From positions 1-40,662 of the forward strand of contig JAIXTY010000054.1 in NCBI GenBank assembly GCA_027483705.1: a stretch of 40,662 nucleotides of DNA. Reading direction: 5' to 3'. The position numbers and the translations under genes were made by a program. Source of the stretch: Rubrivivax sp. (lineage in GTDB: Bacteria > Pseudomonadota > Gammaproteobacteria > Burkholderiales > Burkholderiaceae_C). This document shows, piece by piece, positions 18,401 through 26,634 of the stretch (its first letter is position 1; each line of letters opens with the position of its first letter). Below the pieces are notes generated by a model. The model had not been told where the DNA came from. It saw only the letters and a program-made list of their open reading frames with translations, and searched no databases.

Positions 18401-21227
18401 GGCCCGCGCCTGGATGAGCAGTGCCGAGTCCACCTGGTTCGAGCAGGACGACGACGACCGCATCGACCTGCTGCCCGAATCGCGCGAGGTCGAGCCCGGC
18501 CAGACCGTGCAGCTGCAGCTGCGCACGCCGTTTGCGCGCGCCACGGCGCTCGTGACGGTGGAGCGCGAGGGCGTGCTCGAGGCGCGGCTCGTCACGGTGG
18601 ACGCACGCGACCCCGTCATCCGCGTCAAGGTACCGGATGACGCTGAAGGGTGGTCACCCAACATCGTCGTCAGCGCGCTGCTGCTGCGCGGCCGCCTGCG
18701 CGAGGCGCCGTGGTGGAGCTTCTTCAGCTGGGGCTGGCGCGAGCCCGGCGAGTGGTGGCAGGCCTTCCGCACCGAGGCCGACGACTGGCGCGCGCCCACC
18801 GCGACGGTGGACCTGGCCAAGCCCAGCTTCCGCATGGGCGCCACCGAGCTGCGCGTGGGCCGGCGCGCGCACCGGCTGGATGTGGTGGTGACCACACCCA
18901 AGGCCGCCTACAAGGTGCGCGAGACGGTGCCGGTGTCGGTGCGCGTCAGCCGCGGCGGCAAGCCGGTGGCGGGCGCCGAGCTGGCCTTCGCGGCCGTCGA
19001 CGAGGGGCTGCTGGCGCTGGCGCCCAACCCGAGCTGGCAGCTTCTCGACGGCCTGCTGATGCCGCGCCCCTGGGGCGTGAGCACGGCCACGGCGCAGGGC
19101 GAGATCGTCGGCCGCCGCCACCACGGCCGCAAGGCCGTGCCGGCGGGCGGCGGTGGCGGCGCGAACCCGACGCGCGAGCTGTTCGACACGCTGCTGCTGT
19201 GGCGCGGCCGCGTGACGCTCGACGCCAACGGCGAGGCGCGCATCGACGTGCCGCTGAACGACTCGCTCACGCGCTTCCGGCTCGTGGCCGTGGCCGACGC
19301 GGGCGACGGCCTGTTCGGCACCGGCGAGGCCAGCGTCGCGGTGTCGCAGGAACTGCAGCTGCTGCCCGGCCTGGCGCCCGTGGCGCGCATGGGCGACCGC
19401 TTCGAGGCCGGATTCACGGTGCGCAACGGCAGCCCGCGGCCGATGTCGCTGCGGGTCACGCTGCAGGGCCGGGCCGAAGGCGGCGGCACGGCGACGCCGC
19501 TGCCGGCGTTTGCGCCGCAGACGCTGACGCTGGCACCCGGCGCCGCGCAGGAGCTGCGCTGGCCGGTGACCGTGCCCGAGGGCGCGGCCAGGCTGGCCTG
19601 GGAGGCCGTGGCCGAAGAAGCGCCCGGCGGTGGCCAAGCCCGCGACCGCGTGGCCGTGGGCCAGAGCGTGACGAGCCCGGTGCCGCTGCGCGTGTGGCAG
19701 GCCACGCTGCGGCAGATCGACGCGCCGCTTTCGCTGCCGCAGGCTGCACCGCCCGACGCACTGCCCGTGGCCACGCAGCTGCGCGCCTCGCTGGCGCCCA
19801 GCCTGGCCGTCGTGCTGCCCGAGCTGCAGGACTGGTTCCGCCGCTACCCGTTCAATTGCCTGGAGCAGCAGACCTCGCGCGCGCTGGCGCTGACCGACCG
19901 CGGCGCGCTCGACCGCCTGGCGGCCGAGCTGCCCGGCTACCTGGACGCCGACGGCCTGGCGCACTACTTCCCACCACCCGCAGGCAGCCCGGCGCGTGGC
20001 GACGACAAGCTCACGGCCTATCTGCTGAGCGCCGCGCACGAGGCCGGCTTCGCGTGGCCCGAGGCGCTGCGCGAACGCATGCTCGGCGGCCTGGCGGCCT
20101 TTGTCGAAGGCCGGCTGGAGCGGCGCGCGGCGCGAACCTCGAGCGACCTCGACGTGCGCAAGCTCGCGGCGCTCGAGGCCCTGGCGCGCCACGGCCGCGC
20201 CGTGCCGCGCCAGCTGGGCAGCGTGGGCTGGACGCCGGCGGTGTGGCCCAGCTCCGCGGTGCTCGACGCCTGGAGCCTTTACCGCCGCACCGAGGCGCTG
20301 CCGCAGCGCGCGGCACGCCTGGACGAGCTGCAGCGCCTGCTGCGCAGCCGGCTGGTGGCCGGCGGCACGACGCTGCGCTTCGCCACCGAGGACAGCGACC
20401 GCTGGTGGTGGCTGATGGAAGGCCCCGACGCCAACGCCGCGCGCCTGGTGCTGGTGGCCGTCGGCGAGCCCGCCTGGGCCGACGAGCTGCCGCTCATGAT
20501 GAGTGGCACGCTGGCACGCCGCCAGCGTGGTGCGTGGTCCACGACCACGGCCAACCTGTGGGGCGTGCTGGCGCTGCGCCGCTTTGCCGAGAAGGTGGAG
20601 GCCGGGTCGGTGGACGGCCGCACGGTGCTGGCCCTGCCGGGGGCCGAGCGAACGGTCGACTGGAGCGCCACACCGGCCGGCGCCACCGTGCTGCTGCCGC
20701 TGCCCGCGCCGGCGCCGCTGCAGGCGCGACACGAGGGCGCCGGCCGACCGTGGCTCACGCTGCAGACCCTGGCCGCCGTGCCGCTGAAGGCGCCGCTGGC
20801 GGCCGGCTACCGACTGTCGCGGCAGATGGAGCCGGTGCAGCAGCAGCGGCCCGGCGTGTGGAGCCGCGGCGACGTCGTGCGCGTCACGCTCACCGTCGAT
20901 GCGGTGCAGGATCTCGGCTGGGTGGCGCTGGCCGATCCCATCCCGGCCGGCGCCACGTTGTTGGGCAGCGGCCTCGGTCGCGACTCGGCGCTGGCCACGC
21001 GCGGCGAGTCCTCGGGTGCGACGGCTGAGCCGGTGTACGTGGAGCGCACGGCCGAGGCCTGGCGCGCGTACTTCGACCGCCTGCCGGCTGGCCGCCACGT
21101 CGTCCGCTACACGATGCGCCTGAACAGCGCCGGCCGCTTCGGCCTGCCGCCATCGCGCGTGGAGGCGATGTACGCGCCCGAGAGCTTTGCTGAGCTGCCA
21201 CTGGCGCCGGTGGAGGTGCAGCCTTGA
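15429..21227 (+). CDS. Bacterial alpha-2-macroglobulin (YfhM-like) with thioester motif
   Basis: A 1932-residue periplasmic protease trap. The N-terminal signal (RVFLALVLLATPWAAQS) lacks a lipobox, unlike lipoprotein E. coli YfhM, so it should be soluble in the periplasm. A run of macroglobulin-type beta domains fills the first 1100 residues. The alpha-2-macroglobulin core follows (AELAFAAVDEGLLALAPNPSWQLLDGL, then LNDSLTRFRLVAVAD). The thioester motif is intact at YPFNCLEQQ: C1477, L1478, E1479, Q1480. The thioester domain then runs on as helical repeats. The ATG has AAGGTGGGG close upstream. It shares one base with the pbpC start (TGATG at 21225-21229), the same pairing seen in many Proteobacteria, where the trap is thought to protect the envelope when peptidoglycan is breached. 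Confidence 0.95.
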   Translation: MTQRSSPRCGVGRVFLALVLLATPWAAQSARVAQVSPLGEVATVRQVQLRFDGAVVAGGDPRAPAPFELRCNGQPPRGDGRWLDDRRWVFDLAEPLGAGQRCVLQRVPGWQPSDGALQGPERFEFATGAPAVLDVLPWPGTAVEEEQHFVLRLNGRVDEASVERHAGCEVEGLAERLGVRVLRGPERERVLRALRRDRDGAAERQLVLSCQRPLAPGARMRLVWGRGITAAGDASLVLRAEQRFQWPVRPRLLAEFGCERENARAACLPLKAMTLSFNAPVPRALAEAVRLVPAGGGAARTPRVEGEGPVVTGLSFPAPLPADTRFTLTLPAALVDESGRPLANAASFPLAMATGALPPLARFAASPFAVIEAPPPRSAEPALLPMTLRHVQPDLAGGAAAQGALRTLSLPAATPDLALLQWIVRLQDDHDDQYRSRAKPMLAAEPQARRTALPGPRGAARDTEVVGVPLPARGLHVVEAESLLLGQALLEPRQPMHARTAVLVTNLGVHFKRGRASSLAWVTTLDRARPVAGAQVTVNDCHGRPLWSGSTDAQGLARIARGFDDGWDGGDGDGVSTPRGQPKCLSRDGLFVTARATVDGQAELGLVFSRWHRGIEPWRFGIDTASGTVPDRRAHTVFSRSLLRAGEPLHMKHFVRDEVERGLARIRPAELPDTVVITHVGSDTVTRLPLPAAAWAGGRSAESMWTVPATAPLGLYDVALQRGEQRLGSGRFRVEAFRVPLVDARLNGPAADPVAPAELALEGQLAAMAGGPMRDQPATLSALLRPRQPVFAGHEDFSFSPPRPQAAAGDDESPDEARVVASRLPARTGADGRARFVVAPLPALDGPAELQAELGFADPNGETQTVSRRWRLWPAAVVAGVRVPGWASVKDELQATAVVLDTAGRPLAGRELVVQGRQHRVLSTRTRLVGGLYAYDNRREQRELGELCRGRSDARGRLDCRIGRAALQGAEGEVELIAIARDDAGRSSRAAARAWMSSAESTWFEQDDDDRIDLLPESREVEPGQTVQLQLRTPFARATALVTVEREGVLEARLVTVDARDPVIRVKVPDDAEGWSPNIVVSALLLRGRLREAPWWSFFSWGWREPGEWWQAFRTEADDWRAPTATVDLAKPSFRMGATELRVGRRAHRLDVVVTTPKAAYKVRETVPVSVRVSRGGKPVAGAELAFAAVDEGLLALAPNPSWQLLDGLLMPRPWGVSTATAQGEIVGRRHHGRKAVPAGGGGGANPTRELFDTLLLWRGRVTLDANGEARIDVPLNDSLTRFRLVAVADAGDGLFGTGEASVAVSQELQLLPGLAPVARMGDRFEAGFTVRNGSPRPMSLRVTLQGRAEGGGTATPLPAFAPQTLTLAPGAAQELRWPVTVPEGAARLAWEAVAEEAPGGGQARDRVAVGQSVTSPVPLRVWQATLRQIDAPLSLPQAAPPDALPVATQLRASLAPSLAVVLPELQDWFRRYPFNCLEQQTSRALALTDRGALDRLAAELPGYLDADGLAHYFPPPAGSPARGDDKLTAYLLSAAHEAGFAWPEALRERMLGGLAAFVEGRLERRAARTSSDLDVRKLAALEALARHGRAVPRQLGSVGWTPAVWPSSAVLDAWSLYRRTEALPQRAARLDELQRLLRSRLVAGGTTLRFATEDSDRWWWLMEGPDANAARLVLVAVGEPAWADELPLMMSGTLARRQRGAWSTTTANLWGVLALRRFAEKVEAGSVDGRTVLALPGAERTVDWSATPAGATVLLPLPAPAPLQARHEGAGRPWLTLQTLAAVPLKAPLAAGYRLSRQMEPVQQQRPGVWSRGDVVRVTLTVDAVQDLGWVALADPIPAGATLLGSGLGRDSALATRGESSGATAEPVYVERTAEAWRAYFDRLPAGRHVVRYTMRLNSAGRFGLPPSRVEAMYAPESFAELPLAPVEVQP

Positions 21228-23362
21228 TGCGCGTGCGGCGCACGGCGCTCATCGTGGCGGCCCTCGCGGCGATGCTGGCGCTGCGGGCCGCGGGCGCGCT
21301 GGCGCAGCCTTCGTTCGAGGCCGTGCGCGCCGCCCATCGGCCATCCGACGTGCCGCTGCTCGACCGCCACGGCCAGCCGCTGCAGCGCGTGCGCCTCGAC
21401 GAGCGCGTGCGCCGCGGCGACTGGGTGCCGCTGGCCGAGGTGTCGCCGGCCCTGCGCCACGCCCTGGTGCTCGGCGAGGACCGCCGCTTCTGGCAGCACG
21501 GTGGCGTCGACTGGCGGGCGCTCGCCGCGGGTGCCTGGGCCGCGGCCTTCGACGAGCGCGCGCGCGGCGGCAGCACGCTGACGATGCAGCTCGCCGCGCT
21601 GCTGGACCCCGCGCTGGCCCGCCCGCGTGGTGGCCGCGACCTCGCCGACAAGTGGGCGCAGCTGCGCGCCGCGCAGCGGCTGGAGGCGCGCTGGAGCAAG
21701 TCGCAGGTCCTCGAGGCCTACCTCAACGCGGTGCCGCTGCGCGGCGAGCTGGTGGGCTTGCGCGCGGCCGCGCTGCAGCTCTTCGGCAAGCAGCCCAGCG
21801 GGCTGGACGACACCGAGTCGGCCATCCTCGCCGCGCTGGTGCGCGCGCCCAACGCCGCGCCCGCCGTGGTGGAGCGCCGCGCCTGCGAGCTGCTCGTGCT
21901 GCAGCAGCGGGACTGCGCGGCGCTGGGCATCACCATCGCGCAGGCCTTCGCGCGCGCGCCCGGGCCGCTGCTCACGGCCTCGGCCGCACACGACGAAGCG
22001 CTGGCGCCGCACCTGGCGCGGCTGGTCGCGGCGGCGATGGCACCGGCGTCGCCGGCGGCCCTGCCGTCGACGCTGGATGCGCAGGTGCAGCGCCGGGCCA
22101 TCGCGGCGCTGCGCCGCCAGCTCGCCGAGCTGCGCGGCCGCGGCGTCGAGGACGGCGCCGTGGTCGTGCTCGACAACGCCAGCGGCGAGCTGCTGGCCTG
22201 GGTGGGCTCGTCGGGCCGCGGCTCGTCGGCCCCGGCGGTGGACGCGGTGCTGGCGCGCCGCCAGCCGGGCTCGACGCTCAAGCCTTTCGTCTACGGCCTG
22301 GCGCTGGAGCGGCGGCTCGTCACGCCGGCGAGCTGGCTCGACGACAGCCCGCTGGCGCTGGCCACCGACGCGTCGTCGGGCTCGCTGTACCGGCCGCGCA
22401 ACTACGACGACGGCTTCCGCGGCCCGGTGCGCGTGCGCGAGGCGCTGGCCTCGAGCCTGAACGTGCCGGCCGTGCGCGTGGCCGTGATGCTGGGGCCCGA
22501 CGCGGTGTTCGACGGCCTCGTGCGCGCCGGCCTCAAGCCCGAGCGCCACGCCGGCTGGCACGGCCACGCGCTGGCGCTGGGCAGCGCCGACACCACGCTG
22601 CTCGACCTGGCCAACGCCTACCGCGCGCTGGCCAACGGCGGGCGCTGGACGGCACCGCGCTGGACGGCCACCGCTGCGATGCCCGACTGGGCCCGCGCCG
22701 AGCCGCGCACGCTGCTGCCGCCCGCGGTGGCCTGGCAGCTGGCGCACATGCTGTCCGACCCCGCGGCACGCGCCGCCACCTTCGGCCTGGACAGCCCGCT
22801 CGTCACGCGCGGCTTTGCGGCCGTGAAGACCGGCACCAGCAAGGACCTGCGCGACAACTGGTGCATCGGCTTCACCGACCGCTACACCGTGGGCGTGTGG
22901 GTGGGCAACGCCGGCGGGCAGCCGATGCACGGCGTCAGCGGCACCGAGGGCGCGGCGCCGGTGTGGCGCGAGCTGGTGGCGGCGCTGCACGAGGGCCGGC
23001 CGTCGCGGATGCCCGCGCCGCCGGTGGGGCTGGTGGCCGCGGGCGGCGAGTGGTTCATCGCCGGCACCGAGCCGCGCGGCCCGCTGCCGGCCGTGGCGGC
23101 GGGCTCGGCCTTCGGCATCGTCTCGCCGCGCGAGGGCGCGGTGATCGTGCTCGACCCCGGCATCCCGATGGCCGCGCAGCGCCTGGTGTTCGAGGGCGAA
23201 GCCGGGCGCTGGATGCTCGACGGCCGCGAACTCGGCCGCGGCGCGCGCATCAGCTGGTTGCCGCGGCCGGGGCGGCACGTGGTGGAGCACCACTCGGCCG
23301 CCGGGGTGCAGCGTGTGCGCTTCGAGGTGCGTGCCGCGCCGCCACCGCGGCGCGCGTCGTGA
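21227..23362 (+). CDS. pbpC: Penicillin-binding protein 1C (bifunctional transglycosylase/transpeptidase)
   Basis: A 711-residue class A penicillin-binding protein anchored by an N-terminal helix (about 5-25). The GT51 transglycosylase domain shows GEDRRFWQHGGVD with catalytic E84, and RGGSTLTMQLA. The transpeptidase domain has all three active-site motifs: STLK with S349 and K352, S410-L-N412, and K534-T-G536. The C-terminal domain (about 615-711) matches the BiPBP_C region that marks PBP1C. ATG 21227 overlaps the alpha-2-macroglobulin stop and has GGAGG at 21211-21215; the TTG one codon earlier is unlikely. Gene pairing with the thioester protein supports coupled wall synthesis and envelope defence. 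Confidence 0.96.
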   Translation: MRVRRTALIVAALAAMLALRAAGALAQPSFEAVRAAHRPSDVPLLDRHGQPLQRVRLDERVRRGDWVPLAEVSPALRHALVLGEDRRFWQHGGVDWRALAAGAWAAAFDERARGGSTLTMQLAALLDPALARPRGGRDLADKWAQLRAAQRLEARWSKSQVLEAYLNAVPLRGELVGLRAAALQLFGKQPSGLDDTESAILAALVRAPNAAPAVVERRACELLVLQQRDCAALGITIAQAFARAPGPLLTASAAHDEALAPHLARLVAAAMAPASPAALPSTLDAQVQRRAIAALRRQLAELRGRGVEDGAVVVLDNASGELLAWVGSSGRGSSAPAVDAVLARRQPGSTLKPFVYGLALERRLVTPASWLDDSPLALATDASSGSLYRPRNYDDGFRGPVRVREALASSLNVPAVRVAVMLGPDAVFDGLVRAGLKPERHAGWHGHALALGSADTTLLDLANAYRALANGGRWTAPRWTATAAMPDWARAEPRTLLPPAVAWQLAHMLSDPAARAATFGLDSPLVTRGFAAVKTGTSKDLRDNWCIGFTDRYTVGVWVGNAGGQPMHGVSGTEGAAPVWRELVAALHEGRPSRMPAPPVGLVAAGGEWFIAGTEPRGPLPAVAAGSAFGIVSPREGAVIVLDPGIPMAAQRLVFEGEAGRWMLDGRELGRGARISWLPRPGRHVVEHHSAAGVQRVRFEVRAAPPPRRAS

Positions 23363-23377
23363 GCCTGGGGCTCGCGC

Positions 23378-23737
23378 TCAGTCCGACGAGCGGGTGAACA
23401 GTCGCTCGACGGCCACGTCGATGACCAGGCCGCACAGGCTGTACAGCAGCGAGCCCACGAGCGCCGCGACGAAGCCGGTGACGCCGAAGCCATCCAGCAC
23501 CGAGGCGGCCGCCCAGAACATCAGCGCGTTGATCACGAAGAGGAACAGGCCCAGCGTGAGGATGGTGACCGGCAGCGTCAGCAGCACCAGCAGCGGCCGC
23601 ACGAGGGTGTTGAACAGCCCGAGCACGAAGGCCGCGATGAGGGCCGAGCCGAAGCTCGCGACCGTGACGCCGGAGTACAGGTGGGCGACCAGCAGCAGGG
23701 CCGCGGCGAGCAGCAACCAGCGGGCGATGAGTTTCAT
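23378..23737 (-). CDS. Phage holin family IV-type (YvlD-like) small membrane protein
   Basis: A 119-residue protein with four hydrophobic segments (about 5-22, 30-48, 53-75 and 85-110) and the family signature FVLGLFNTLVRPLLVLLTLPVTILTLGLFLFVINALMF. The Pfam family carries the name phage holin 4_2, but members are widespread chromosomal proteins of unknown function and no phage gene is nearby. The N-terminus is MKLIARW. It converges with pbpC (15-base gap) and is divergent from the SWIB gene across 223 bases. That gap holds a CCTCT-TG-AGAGG repeat and a TTACCAT, but no promoter I would defend. Confidence 0.88.
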   Translation of the reverse strand: MKLIARWLLLAAALLLVAHLYSGVTVASFGSALIAAFVLGLFNTLVRPLLVLLTLPVTILTLGLFLFVINALMFWAAASVLDGFGVTGFVAALVGSLLYSLCGLVIDVAVERLFTRSSD

Positions 23738-23960
23738 GGCGCGACGATACCGTGGCGCGGATGCCGCGACGAGGGCGCTTCCGAGGGGCGGAAGGGCCCT
23801 TTACCTGGGAAAACCGCTTCTCTTTCCCTCTTGAGAGGCCTTACCATCGCGCTCGCACGTTTGTCGATCACGAGACGGGCTCACCTCGGTGGCAATACGC
23901 ACCGGTCGTCGGGCCCGCACCGCAAGCGGCATCCCTCATCCACTGATGGAGAACACTCAA

Positions 23961-24365
23961 ATGGCAACTGCGAAGAAAGCTCCCGCGAAGAAGGCCCCGG
24001 CCAAGAAGGCCGCCCCGGCGAAGAAGGCCGCTCCGGCCAAGAAGGCCGCCCCGGCGAAGAAGGCCGCTCCGGCCAAGAAGGCGGCCCCGGCCAAGAAGGC
24101 CGCGCCGGCCAAGAAGCGCGCGCCCAGCGCCGCCTTCATGAAGCCCATGACGCCCAGCGCCGCGCTGGCCGCCGTCATCGGCGACAAGGCCCTGCCGCGC
24201 ACCGACGTGACCAAGAAGGTCTGGGAGTACATCAAGAAGAATGGCCTGCAGGACAAGGTCAAGCGCACCATGATCAACGCGGACGCCAAGCTCAAGGCGG
24301 TGGTCGGCACGAGCCCGATCAGCATGTTCGCGATGACCAAGGAGATCAGCAAGCACCTGAAGTGA
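23961..24365 (+). CDS. SWIB/MDM2-domain protein with histone H1-like lysine repeats
   Basis: A 134-residue basic protein in two parts. Residues 1-52 are a lysine-rich tail: MATAKK, two APAKK units, then six AAPAKK units, the composition of eukaryotic histone H1 tails and of bacterial H1-like proteins. Residues 57-134 form a SWIB domain (MTPSAALAAVIGDKALPRTD, VTKKVWEYIKKNGLQD, ADAKLKAVVG, MFAMTKEISKHLK). The tail should bind DNA or RNA without sequence preference; the SWIB fold suggests protein contact at chromatin. ATG 23961 has GGAGA at 23948-23952; ATG 23946, five codons earlier, has none. A strong terminator follows. I expect an abundant nucleoid-associated protein (inference). Confidence 0.93.
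   Translation: MATAKKAPAKKAPAKKAAPAKKAAPAKKAAPAKKAAPAKKAAPAKKAAPAKKRAPSAAFMKPMTPSAALAAVIGDKALPRTDVTKKVWEYIKKNGLQDKVKRTMINADAKLKAVVGTSPISMFAMTKEISKHLK
24009..24116 (+). repeat. Six 18-base tandem repeats encoding AAPAKK
   Basis: Six in-frame 18-base units run without interruption. Units 1+2 (24009-24044) and 3+4 (24045-24080) are identical 36-base blocks, because gcc-gcc-ccg-gcg alternates with gcc-gct-ccg-gcc codons; units 5 and 6 differ at wobble positions. The block pattern indicates recent duplication, and repeat number could change by slippage or recombination without breaking the frame. Confidence 0.9.
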
Positions 24366-24395
24366 TCGCCTGATCACGGCAGGCCGCCAGGCTGC

Positions 24396-24427
24396 AGGGC
24401 CCGTCTCGAAAGAGGCGGGCCCTTTTT
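24396..24427 (+). terminator. Rho-independent terminator of the SWIB gene
   Basis: AGGGCCCGTCTC (24396-24407) pairs with GAGGCGGGCCCT (24412-24423), with one G-T pair and a GAAA tetraloop, followed by TTTTT (24423-24427). It lies 30 bases past the SWIB stop. On the minus strand no T-run follows, so it serves the plus strand only. Confidence 0.92.
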
Positions 24428-24462
24428 GTTGCGCTCTGCTGGCGGGCCGGCACCCGGGTCGC

Positions 24463-26517
24463 TCAGCGCCGCGCGATGCGCTGCCGGCCCAGCAGCAGGC
24501 CGGCACCCAGCAGCATCAGCAGCACGGCCGGCGGCTCGGGCACCGGGGCCGGCGAGATGTCGCCGAAGCCGAAGTCGCCGCTGGGCAGTGGGTCGCCGAT
24601 CTGCCAGCGCGGCTGCGCCACCTGCAGCGGGTCGGTGGTGGCGCGGTTGAGGAAGGGCGAGTCGAGGTCGATGGCACCGTCGGTGCGGAACTCGCCCTCG
24701 AGCAGCGTGTTCACGTAGAGCTCGCCGAGGCCGTCGCTGAACGATGGCGAGCTGCCGGTCATCTGGTCGGCGCCGTCGACGCAGTTCAGGCACACGCTGC
24801 GGCCCAGGTTGACCACGGTGCCGCCGCCGACGTCGATGATCAGGTCCTCGGGCATGTCCAGTGCCAGCTGCACGACGTCGAAGAACGGGCTCTCCACCAC
24901 CTTCACCTCGCCGACGATCGAGCGCGCGTAGGTGCCGCGCAGGCCACCGAGCTCGAAGGCCACGTTCACTCGCGTGAGCCCGCCTTCGCGCCCGACGATC
25001 GCGTAGGCCAGCAGCTTGGGCGCCGCCTCGCCGATCTCGATGCCGTCGCGCAGCACCGGCGAGAGCGCTAGCAGCTCGAAGCTGCGCGTCTGCACCGCAC
25101 GCTCGGTGAGCGCGAAGCTCTGGTCGTAGAACGCGGGCAGGCGGATGGCGTCGTCGCTGTCGAGCCGGGCGATGTCGATGGGGCCGAGGCGGGCGATGCC
25201 GATGTCGGCCTCCAGCGCGTCGACGTCGACCTGGTAGCCGATGGCGAAGCCGGTCTGGTTGCGCACCGTGCCACCGAGCAGGTAGCGCGGCTGCACCGTG
25301 AGCTTGCCGCTGGTGCTGCCGACCACCGGCGTCCAGTTGAAGGCCTCGCCGGCATCGACCGTGACCACCTGCGTGATCGAGGTGCTGCCGTCGGCCCGCT
25401 TGAAGCGCACGGGGCTGCTGAACGTGAGCTCGACCCGCGGCTTCACGTCGACGTCGAAGTCCTGGTAGAGCGACAGCTTCGGCCCGCCCGACACGCCAAG
25501 CAGCTTCACCTCGGCCGGGCCGACGCCCACGCGCAGAAACGGGCCGATGAAGGGCACGAGTTTTTCGAGGTCGCCGTTCAGGGTGATGATGGGCTTGGCG
25601 TCGTCGCCGCCCAGCTGGCCCGGCGCCTGCATCGTGCCGCGCACGCTGACGTCGGGGTAGCTCACGCGCACGCTGCCGGCGCCGAGGCGGATGTCGCGGT
25701 CGAGCTCCACGGCGCCCAGGCCGATCACCTCGAGCCGGCGCGGGTTGACGTCGAGCAGCGTCACGCGGTCGGCCAGCGGGTCGGTCGAGAAGCGGCGCTG
25801 CACGCAGCCGACGCAGACGATCTCGTCGGGGTCCAGCGGGTTGCGGAAGCGCAGCACGCCGGCCTGCACGTTGATCGAGGCGGCCACGCTGTAGTCGAAG
25901 GTGGCCCAGGCCGCGGCGGTGGGAAAGTAGGTCTGGAAGCCGGGGTCGCGGAAGCGGCCCGACTCGAAGCCCGGGATCGAGCGCCCCGGGTCGTAGCCCA
26001 CGCCGCCGAGCGCGCGCAGGTCGGTCTGCGCGACGACGAAGTCGCGCGTGAGGCCGCTGGTGAAGCCGGTGGTCGTGCGCGAGGCTGTGACGGTGGAGAC
26101 GATGTTGGTGCCGGCGCGTGTCTGCACGTCGATCAGGCCGGTGCCCGGGTACTGCAGGTTCATGCGGCCGCCGTCGACGTAGTAGCCGAGCTCCAGGCCG
26201 GCGCTGCCGGCAATGCCCGCCTCCACGCGCATGAAGCCGATCTCGGGCAGCCCCAGGAAGCTGCCGAGTGCGGCCGTGGGCGACAGTGGCACGGCCGGGA
26301 TCGACGGGTTGACGTCGGCGCGCAGGTCGTTGAAGGTCCAGTCGCGGCGGAAGGCGTCGCCGGAGGTCCACGGGTTCTGGTTGACGACCGTGAAGGCGAC
26401 GTTCTGCGCCACGCTGTAGGCCGTGGCCTGCCCTGCGGGCCAGATGGCGGCCAGCGCCAGCAGCGCGGGCCAGGCGCGCGCCACGGCAGACCGTGGGCTC
26501 GGGATGGATCGGGTCAT
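24463..26517 (-). CDS. PEP-CTERM sorting-domain secreted protein
   Basis: A 684-residue exported protein whose body I do not recognise. The N-terminus is a signal peptide (ARAWPALLALAAIWPAGQATA). The C-terminus is a PEP-CTERM signal: VPEPPAVLLMLLGAGLLLG then RQRIARR, that is, the VPEP motif, a hydrophobic helix and a basic tail. Exosortase cuts such proteins in organisms that make an exopolysaccharide. The middle is beta-rich, with repeated V/I-x-V patterns, and carries the only cysteines as two CxxC pairs: C235-VG-C238 and C576-LN-C579. The ATG has GGAGGAA upstream. No exosortase gene is in the window. It lies 117 bases downstream of the ABC permease gene on the same strand; that gap has two GC-rich inverted repeats but no T-run. 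Confidence 0.88.
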   Translation of the reverse strand: MTRSIPSPRSAVARAWPALLALAAIWPAGQATAYSVAQNVAFTVVNQNPWTSGDAFRRDWTFNDLRADVNPSIPAVPLSPTAALGSFLGLPEIGFMRVEAGIAGSAGLELGYYVDGGRMNLQYPGTGLIDVQTRAGTNIVSTVTASRTTTGFTSGLTRDFVVAQTDLRALGGVGYDPGRSIPGFESGRFRDPGFQTYFPTAAAWATFDYSVAASINVQAGVLRFRNPLDPDEIVCVGCVQRRFSTDPLADRVTLLDVNPRRLEVIGLGAVELDRDIRLGAGSVRVSYPDVSVRGTMQAPGQLGGDDAKPIITLNGDLEKLVPFIGPFLRVGVGPAEVKLLGVSGGPKLSLYQDFDVDVKPRVELTFSSPVRFKRADGSTSITQVVTVDAGEAFNWTPVVGSTSGKLTVQPRYLLGGTVRNQTGFAIGYQVDVDALEADIGIARLGPIDIARLDSDDAIRLPAFYDQSFALTERAVQTRSFELLALSPVLRDGIEIGEAAPKLLAYAIVGREGGLTRVNVAFELGGLRGTYARSIVGEVKVVESPFFDVVQLALDMPEDLIIDVGGGTVVNLGRSVCLNCVDGADQMTGSSPSFSDGLGELYVNTLLEGEFRTDGAIDLDSPFLNRATTDPLQVAQPRWQIGDPLPSGDFGFGDISPAPVPEPPAVLLMLLGAGLLLGRQRIARR

Positions 26518-26634
26518 GTTCGGGGTTCCTCCGGTGGGCGTCGGCGCTTGCGTGCGCGGACGCTCTCACCCCGGATACGACGTCCGGCCCCGGATCCGGA
26601 CACCAAGCGGGCGTGAGGCCCCCCGAGCAGGGGC

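Noticed and set aside
15441..21098. Two long minus-strand open frames opposite the alpha-2-macroglobulin
   Set aside because: Low-complexity composition (His, Arg, Gln, Gly) with no domain; the plus-strand protein is a clear family member over the whole length.
23378..23737. Prophage remnant suggested by the phage holin family name
   Set aside because: The family is widespread on chromosomes, and no integrase, lysin, capsid or attachment site is nearby.
26582..26633. Terminator between the permease and the PEP-CTERM gene
   Set aside because: GTCCGG/CCGGAC and a GAGCCCC-type stem are present, but neither has a T-run, so the 3' end is left unassigned.
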